From positions 1 to 64,000 of the forward strand of contig NZ_KB903654.1 in assembly GCF_000379725.1 (NCBI RefSeq): 64,000 bases of DNA, given 5' to 3'. The DNA is from Cytophaga aurantiaca DSM 3654 (lineage in GTDB: Bacteria; Bacteroidota; Bacteroidia; Cytophagales; Cytophagaceae). Below the pieces are notes generated by a model that saw only the letters and a list, made by a program, of their open reading frames with translations, was not told the origin of the DNA and made no database searches. Both the position numbers and the translations under genes were made by a program. Shown piece after piece: positions 58,819 through 64,000 of the stretch (positions are counted from its first letter, which is position 1; every line of letters begins with the position of its first letter).

Positions 58819-60692
58819 TAGTTTTGTTTTAAAGCTTTACCTATTTTTGAATCAGATGTAAACGCATCAATCGCTGTCTGAACTTGAGGATTTTTCTTGA
58901 GTGCAGTTTTTAATTCATTATGCAAATTATATGGAATTGCTTTGTTATCAATTTGCTTAATTATCCTTGTATATGTTTTTACAGCATTAATAATATTTTG
59001 TTGCATTAATTCAATAAACACTTTATGGATTGATTCATTATTAGCATTTTTCAAAAGTTCTTTTTCCAAAAGAGAAAAAAGGCTATCTAAATCAGTTTGA
59101 TTATTTATAGTATTAACTTCTTTTGTTACTGTCGTAGTTAAAATTTTACCCGACCCATGTCCTATTAATTTTTTATAGAGAGATCGTATGTATTCTGGTA
59201 TTAAAGAAGATCCGCTAATAGTACTAGTCAATTGGTCTCTTGAAATCCAATAGTAATTTCTCAAATCAACTTTAGAAAGCTTTGGCTCTACTTTAAGCCA
59301 TTTTAAGATCTTATCATTTGACCATTCAGAATATTTTTTTTCTTTAATCTCTTCCTTATCGTCTTTTGAAGCAAGCTCTTCAAGTTCGATAATTTCTTTA
59401 GGCTCTCCTTGTTGAGTAGCCTGCCACTCATAAAGTTTTTTAAACAAGTCGGGATTAGAATATTCCAGAACCATTAATTTTGCCAAAATATCTATTTTAA
59501 AATCTGAAAATTTAGCAACTGTTACTAGTTTTCTACGCAGTGTAAATGTATTTAGAAATCTCTTGATTTGTCGAGGATTTCCATTTAACCCTTCCGTAAT
59601 TATGGAAGACAAGGAGGCTATCAGTGAAACACTATCTCCTAATTTGGATTTTTGCTCTTGTTTTATAATGTCTTGTAAATTTCCAAAGCCGAATACACTA
59701 TGTCTGTCCTTTTCTCTATGTATACAAAATGCCTCATATACATTTTTAAAATCTTCTTCTAACTCTTTTTTACAGAAAAGAAGAGTCATATATGTTTCGA
59801 CTTCACTATCAGAAAGTTTTGGAAGATTATAAGGCAATTGTATTAACTTTTCTAAATAATCGCTTACTATTCTTTTATTTCTACTATTGGGATCTTCAGA
59901 ATTTTCAATTGCATCTGTTTTATATCTATATTCTATTGCATGACGAACTATTCTAGGATCTGCACCAATTATAAAGGCTGTTTTAGGCACATTCAAAAAT
60001 AATTTAATGGCTTCAAGATTTTCTATAATGCGTTCTGGTGTACATCGATCAAGATCATCTATAATTACAACAAGCTTTTTAATTTCTGAAGCTTTAATCA
60101 ACGCTTCAAAATTTTCTCTAAATTCTCTTACTGTTGTGCTAGTATCTTCTTGCGGTTGCTTTTTTATAATATCTTTTAGAAATTCTTCCCCCTGACTTCC
60201 AAGCTTGTCTGATAAATCTTTAGGGGATAAACTTGACAATTGTTGTAAAAGAAATGGAGCAAGAGACACTCCTCCTGTAAAATATGCAGTACCAATTGGA
60301 AGTGCAATATTTTTAAAACCTAAACCTAAAACCCTCATCCAATTGACAGATTTCAGCAGTTTACTAGTTTTATCTTTTACTTTATTGCCAATTGTTTTAT
60401 GCTGTTCAAATTTTTCAATTATTGATTCTAATAATGCAGCTTTAGCATCATCATACCCTTCAAAGACCCAGCCGTTAAAATACAAGACTAAGGTATTATC
60501 CTTTAACTCATCATCCTTTCCGGACAATTGTTCAGTTATAATTTTTAAAATACTAGACTTTCCACTTCCCCAATCTCCAAAAACTCCAATTGTGATAGGA
60601 AGAACTTTGTCATCATTTATGACATCTATTAATAGATCTGCATGTACTTTGAAACCTAGTAAATCTTCTGATGTTTCGTTATCTGCCCACAT
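58818..60692 (-). CDS. qatA: QatA, KAP-family P-loop ATPase
   Basis: A 624-residue ATPase. Walker A is GVFGDWGSGKSSILKII (about 37-53) and Walker B is KKLVVIIDDLDRCTPERII (about 220), with the KAP signature of a hydrophobic insert (FKNIALPIGTAYFTGGVSLA) between the two. NGNPRQIKRFLNTF is the conserved sensor region. It starts 12 bp after the abiEii stop codon, on the same strand, without a terminator or obvious promoter in between. Confidence 0.92.
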   Translation of the reverse strand: MWADNETSEDLLGFKVHADLLIDVINDDKVLPITIGVFGDWGSGKSSILKIITEQLSGKDDELKDNTLVLYFNGWVFEGYDDAKAALLESIIEKFEQHKTIGNKVKDKTSKLLKSVNWMRVLGLGFKNIALPIGTAYFTGGVSLAPFLLQQLSSLSPKDLSDKLGSQGEEFLKDIIKKQPQEDTSTTVREFRENFEALIKASEIKKLVVIIDDLDRCTPERIIENLEAIKLFLNVPKTAFIIGADPRIVRHAIEYRYKTDAIENSEDPNSRNKRIVSDYLEKLIQLPYNLPKLSDSEVETYMTLLFCKKELEEDFKNVYEAFCIHREKDRHSVFGFGNLQDIIKQEQKSKLGDSVSLIASLSSIITEGLNGNPRQIKRFLNTFTLRRKLVTVAKFSDFKIDILAKLMVLEYSNPDLFKKLYEWQATQQGEPKEIIELEELASKDDKEEIKEKKYSEWSNDKILKWLKVEPKLSKVDLRNYYWISRDQLTSTISGSSLIPEYIRSLYKKLIGHGSGKILTTTVTKEVNTINNQTDLDSLFSLLEKELLKNANNESIHKVFIELMQQNIINAVKTYTRIIKQIDNKAIPYNLHNELKTALKKNPQVQTAIDAFTSDSKIGKALKQN

Positions 60693-60704
60693 ATTTATTT
60701 TATC

Positions 60705-61562
60705 TTAAAATATTTTTTCTAATAATTCCACTAAGTACTCTTTTACCTTTTCATATTCCGGCAATTGATCCTTAGCTATCTGATGCGCTAAGCTGTTGTT
60801 CCAGGCTGCCTGTAAACTTTTATCATTGTCTGCATTAATCATTTGATCAATGCCGGTAAACTCAAGGCCTTTAAATGCCATCTTTTTGTGAAAGGCTTCT
60901 GCAATTTTTGTCCAATCCAAATCTTGTACATTGTTGGCCAAATACCAGATATCATAGAAGTCCCGTGGAGCGGTGTAAGAACGCTGTATAAGCGCGCGTA
61001 GCTTTTCTGATAGTACTTCTGAGATTGCATAGCAAGGTATTGTTTGAGTAGCATCCAATAACGTATCTGAGTACGCATGAGATACCTGCTTTTGCACCAC
61101 AGGGAAAAGCATGGTTTCGTATAAAATTATTTCAATCTTAATACTGGTTGTCCATCGGTCTGGTGCTGGCGGCGCCTGATTTTTAATGTGGTCTGCACCC
61201 CAGAATTTAATGAGTGCAGCATAACCCGTTAATGTATCTTTGTGTTTAAGAGGTTTCAGTTCCTGAACATGTAATGGAACGCCTGTTCGCTCCGTTACCA
61301 ATTTCATTATTCGTGCAAGTAATTTTTTATCCAATACAAAATCAGGATTAACAGAAGTAAAATCAAGATCTTCGGAAAAACGATAATCCGGGAAATAACA
61401 TTTCTTCAGACAAGTTCCGCCTTTAAATATCAAGCTTTCTCTGCATTCCGGAATAGAGAATATAGCGTCAAGGAAGTGACCCAATACCCAGTCTTTGTCT
61501 ATGGTACTTTTAGCTACTCTCTTTTCTTCTGCCAGCTTTTCTATTTCTCGTTTAAGTATCAT
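60705..61562 (-). CDS. abiEii: AbiEii nucleotidyltransferase toxin
   Basis: A 285-residue member of the AbiEii/DUF1814 family. The nucleotidyltransferase motif is LIFKGGTCLKKCYFPDYRFS followed by EDLDFTS with the catalytic Asp pair. A later LSEKLRALIQRSYTAPRDFYD segment is typical. In type IV toxin-antitoxin systems AbiEii modifies RNA, probably tRNA, and halts growth during phage infection. It shares one base with abiEi upstream and is followed by qatA after 12 bp. Confidence 0.9.
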   Translation of the reverse strand: MILKREIEKLAEEKRVAKSTIDKDWVLGHFLDAIFSIPECRESLIFKGGTCLKKCYFPDYRFSEDLDFTSVNPDFVLDKKLLARIMKLVTERTGVPLHVQELKPLKHKDTLTGYAALIKFWGADHIKNQAPPAPDRWTTSIKIEIILYETMLFPVVQKQVSHAYSDTLLDATQTIPCYAISEVLSEKLRALIQRSYTAPRDFYDIWYLANNVQDLDWTKIAEAFHKKMAFKGLEFTGIDQMINADNDKSLQAAWNNSLAHQIAKDQLPEYEKVKEYLVELLEKIF

Positions 61563-62362
61563 TAGTATTGTTTATTCGTAATGTCTAGTATTTCTTCTTT
61601 GGTAATGTTCAATCGTAATTTCCACTCGGCCACAAAATCGCCTTTTTCATTGCCTTGCGGATCGAACAGGTTGTACTTTGTGTTTACTTGTTCTTTGGCG
61701 TAGCGAATGAATGCTTTTAAGCCTGGTTTATCTAACAGTTCTGCCAAATAACCCATCCGTTTAGTAGCAGCAATGTTATTAATAGCTTTGCTGTAAGTAA
61801 TCATACTATCGGAAGAAAGTTTGGCTTGATTGAATGCTCTTAACAATTCTGCATAACCTCCGGAATATTGAGGAAGATCAAAACAATCTACGATGGTTTT
61901 ATCGATGTCTGTAATAAAATACTCATGACTTCCATGGCCTTCTTTACTAATACCTACTCTCTTATTGTTCGCAATCTTTATAAATTTGTATGATGTACCA
62001 AAAATGCTTTTATCTTTTTTTAAATGAGTAGTTTGAATAAATACCGTGTTTGAAAACTGTTCGGTTAAGCCATATCTATTCAATGCTGTCCAATAAGCTA
62101 CTGCTCCTAATTGAACTACAAAAGTTCCTATTGCTAGTTCGTCTCTGAAATTGGCTCTACAATATTTACCTCGTTCTATTCTCGATAATATTTTTTTATG
62201 GACGAGATTCTCTACTATTTCATTCACATCAGAGAATCTTTTTCCAACCAATTCTTCTATGTCGAGTAAGCTAAAAATGTCCAATTCTTCCTCATCCAGC
62301 ATCAGAATGAAGTCTATTTGCTGTTGTGTTAGATTTTCAGATATATATGTACTTCTAGCCAT
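61562..62362 (-). CDS. abiEi: AbiEi antitoxin and transcriptional repressor
   Basis: A 266-residue antitoxin. The N-terminal winged helix (MLDEEELDIFSLLDIEELVG, VNEIVENLVHKKILSRIERG, KYCRAN) binds DNA; the rest is the AbiEi C-terminal domain, with VVQLGAVAYWTALNRYGLTEQ and the HGSHEYFITDIDKTIVDCF stretch. AbiEi proteins repress their own operon by binding inverted repeats and block the toxin. A perfect 9-bp inverted repeat lies 16 bp upstream of the start. It is the first gene of the six-gene unit. Confidence 0.9.
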   Translation of the reverse strand: MARSTYISENLTQQQIDFILMLDEEELDIFSLLDIEELVGKRFSDVNEIVENLVHKKILSRIERGKYCRANFRDELAIGTFVVQLGAVAYWTALNRYGLTEQFSNTVFIQTTHLKKDKSIFGTSYKFIKIANNKRVGISKEGHGSHEYFITDIDKTIVDCFDLPQYSGGYAELLRAFNQAKLSSDSMITYSKAINNIAATKRMGYLAELLDKPGLKAFIRYAKEQVNTKYNLFDPQGNEKGDFVAEWKLRLNITKEEILDITNKQY

Positions 62363-62377
62363 TACCTTTTATTATAT

Positions 62378-62404
62378 GATAAACCCTAAAAATTGGGGTT
62401 TATC
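62378..62404 (-). promoter_or_regulatory. Candidate AbiEi operator
   Basis: GATAAACCC at 62,378-62,386 and GGGTTTATC at 62,396-62,404 are perfect 9-bp arms with a 9-nt spacer. It ends 16 bp before the abiEi start codon. TATTGAC on the minus strand just upstream may be part of the promoter. Repression at this site is inferred from AbiEi of Streptococcus, which binds inverted repeats. Confidence 0.6.
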
Positions 62405-62730
62405 GTTTGTCAATAGGTAAATTTAATAATTATTTAGTTAAAATGACAAGTAATTGATTATAAAAATATTAATAGCCAAATTCAAGAAAATAATGGTACT
62501 ATATAGATTTAACAACAAAATTGAAACATTCGTCTTTATTTACCCTCTTTTTCAAGTATTGAGATCTTTGATTTTTTGTCCAAAAAGCCGAAGATACCAT
62601 GCAGATGAATGGTAGAAAATTTTCCCCTAAATGTAATTCAAGCTGGAAATACCGATAAAACTGACCACCTATTTTACGGGCGAAGAAGTTGAGCTCGTGG
62701 TTTGTATTGGGTAGTTTTTCAAATGTATAA
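62405..62730. other. Non-coding gap
   Basis: No supported gene. A minus-strand frame of 84 codons from 62,753 starts at a GTG inside the terminator stem and has no recognisable features. The stretch around 62,640-62,700 (ACCGATAAAACTGACCACCT) recalls insertion-sequence ends, but no transposase piece can be named. Confidence 0.35.
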
Positions 62731-62768
62731 ATTAAAAGGTCTTGTGTTTGCACACAAGACCTTTTAAT
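62731..62768 (-). terminator. Terminator beside the second tRNA fragment
   Basis: Perfect 16-bp arms, ATTAAAAGGTCTTGTG at 62,731-62,746 and its complement at 62,753-62,768, directly beyond the 3' end of the tRNA-like fragment. Confidence 0.85.
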
Positions 62769-62776
62769 TCGTAGAC

Positions 62777-62798
62777 TGGAGGAGCCGAATTTCGAACC
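62777..62798 (-). other. tRNA 3' end fragment (candidate attachment site)
   Basis: On the minus strand GGTTCGAAATTCGGCTCCTC ends CA. This is a T-loop (TTCGAAA), the 3' T-stem, acceptor strand CTCCTCC and discriminator A. No 5' part of a tRNA lies upstream, where the sequence is A+T-rich. The layout (terminator, then tRNA 3' end) copies that at 51,507-51,564, but the acceptor differs, so it comes from another tRNA, not identified. Confidence 0.6.
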
Positions 62799-62973
62799 AA
62801 TTATTTAATAATTTATTGAAATTTAATCAATTACTACGAATCCCATTTTAAAAAGTGTTACAAAACTATAATCTTATCAAGCAACTATATCGACTATTGG
62901 AAGCTGAATATCATTTCACAATGTCTTTAACAATTTTAAATAACTTTTTATCATCCAGTGCAGAACCACCTTT

Positions 62974-63387
62974 CTATTCATCGTTATCTTCTGGTTTAGG
63001 CTCAACATTAGTTTCAACTTTCGGAATTTTATGTTCTTTTTCATCCCATTCCTGAACCAACCTAACTTCATCTCTTCCTAGCTGCTCATAAAAATTATGA
63101 ACTTTGTCAACAATTTCTTTGGTCAAAGAAGGAGGCATTTCAGCTCCTGACTCAATCTTAGGCTCCTTTTTTTTCTCAGCTTTTGGTTCATCTTTGATTG
63201 CAGGTTTTTCTTCATCAGGTACTTCTTTTACGGATTCTACTTTATCTTCGTGACCAACTTCAGGCTGAGCTTCAACCTTAGTTTCAGGTTTAGAATCATC
63301 TTTTGTTTTAGATTTTATATCCTCCTTTGCTTCGGTTTTGGGTGCTTCTTTTGTTTCAGGTTCTGCTTCACCAATAACTAAAGGCTC
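62974..63387 (-). pseudogene. Lys/Glu/Pro-rich in-frame tail behind the metal ATPase stop
   Basis: The reading frame of the ATPase continues without a break past its TAA for another 137 codons to a TAG at 62,974. It encodes a strongly biased tail (EPETKEAPKTEAKED, PDEEKPAIKDEPKAEKKK) that ends in an ordered-looking helix, LTKEIVDKVHNFYEQLGRDE. No ATG, GTG or TTG exists near its start; the first in-frame ATG is at 63,138 and would give only 54 residues. Either a stop mutation cut off the tail, or a short protein is made from 63,138, or initiation is unusual. Confidence 0.5.
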
Positions 63388-64000
63388 TTAATCATTTTTG
63401 ACCTTGTCACCTGTTCCATTTTTAACTTTTAATAAACTTGCGTTTATAGCAACTACAACAGTACTCAAAATCATTAATCCTGCTCCCATTGCCGGGGTGA
63501 GCATGATGTTCAACTTATAAAGAACACCTGCCGCCAAAGGCAATGCTACTATATTATAACCCGTAGCCCACATTAAATTCTGAATCATTTTTCGGTAAGT
63601 TGCTTTACCGAAAAGAATTAAACTCACAATATCTTTCGGGTTACTATTTACTAAAATTATCCCTGCGGTTTCAGCTGCAATATCACTTCCGCTTCCTACT
63701 GCAATACCAACATCAGCTTGTGCCAATGCAGGAGCATCATTAACTCCGTCACCGGTCATTGCTACAAACTCGCCCTTAGCTTGTAATTCCTTGATTTTCT
63801 CTAATTTTTGATTTGGCAATACCTCTGCAATAAAGCTGTCCATCCCTAATGTCTCACTTACACTCTTAGCAACTTTATTATTATCACCAGTAAGCAATAT
63901 TGATTTGATATGGTTTTCTTTCAAGGTTTTTATAGCTTCTGCTGATTCAGGACGAATTTTATCAGACAAAGCAACATATCCTATCAGTTCGTTGTCCATC
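63388..64000 (-). CDS. Heavy-metal P-type ATPase, CopB-like (C-terminal part; 5' end outside the window)
   Basis: The last 203 residues of a P1B-type cation pump. The hinge is AMTGDGVNDAPALAQADVGI, preceded by ILLTGDN; the membrane metal site region has WATGYNIVALPLAAG and PAMGAGLMILSTVVVAINAS. These features fit copper/silver exporters of the CopB group. The protein ends KNGTGDKVKND at the TAA at 63,388. It belongs to DNA beyond the second tRNA fragment, so it may be cargo of another element. Phosphorylation and metal-binding domains lie off the window. Confidence 0.88.
   Translation of the reverse strand, partial: MDNELIGYVALSDKIRPESAEAIKTLKENHIKSILLTGDNNKVAKSVSETLGMDSFIAEVLPNQKLEKIKELQAKGEFVAMTGDGVNDAPALAQADVGIAVGSGSDIAAETAGIILVNSNPKDIVSLILFGKATYRKMIQNLMWATGYNIVALPLAAGVLYKLNIMLTPAMGAGLMILSTVVVAINASLLKVKNGTGDKVKND

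Noticed and set aside
62499-62753. 84-codon minus-strand frame
   Set aside because: Its GTG start lies within a terminator stem and the product has no recognisable feature.

Overview
The window looks like a chromosome segment of a member of the Bacteroidota, most probably a Cytophagales organism close to Cytophaga hutchinsonii. The reasons are the A+T-rich DNA, the split transketolase, paired beta-barrel proteins, a GldM-like secreted protein, TlpA and DUF5675 family proteins, TAnnTTTG-type promoter boxes and the lack of Shine-Dalgarno sites. No 16S gene is present, so the species is an inference.

Layout. (1) 1-7,720 is an immunity-type island. Six genes, all on the minus strand, encode a PLD-like protein, a GIY-YIG-like protein, a PD-(D/E)XK nuclease, a SEFIR protein, a TIR protein with two nuclease-like domains, and a DUF4062 protein. 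Most are solitary and separated by about 180-240 bp of imperfect inverted repeat that resembles gene-cassette recombination sites. (2) 7,720-8,820 is non-coding and holds 31-bp repeats and an unusual array of AGTATG units phased every 11 bp. (3) 8,822-51,320 is ordinary core genome: hisD and hisG, an SRAP protein, an rRNA methyltransferase, two lipoprotein esterases, a ROK kinase, nhaA, menE, a GT25 transferase, an S24 repressor, an RhlE-type helicase, tandem outer-membrane proteins, PBP1A, TlpA, M48 and M23 peptidases, bcp, transketolase, fabH, menB, and a response regulator with a CZB-PAS histidine kinase. Between these genes lie heptamer-based short tandem repeats and a dispersed palindromic element. 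(4) 51,540-62,770 is accessory DNA that begins at a tRNA-Pro-like 3' end fragment. It holds a compact phage-remnant-like module (HTH protein, family of unknown function, DUF5675, two small membrane proteins, SymE-like), a 197-bp hairpin element, about 650 bp of G+C-rich structured non-coding DNA and a 45-residue gene. It ends with six tightly packed genes in which an AbiEi/AbiEii toxin-antitoxin pair leads directly into qatABCD. (5) 62,777-64,000 starts with a second tRNA 3' end fragment and carries the end of a CopB-like metal ATPase with an in-frame stop codon ahead of a Lys/Glu/Pro-rich tail.

How it fits together. The two accessory blocks are rich in antiviral families: TIR, SEFIR, DUF4062 and nuclease proteins on the left, Qat and AbiE on the right. 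The most interesting candidates for new biology are the TIR-nuclease-nuclease fusion in its cassette-like setting, the apparent AbiE-Qat joint operon with a perfect inverted repeat at its start, and the structured non-coding block next to the DUF5675/SymE module. All functional statements rest on motif recognition by eye; no database search was possible.
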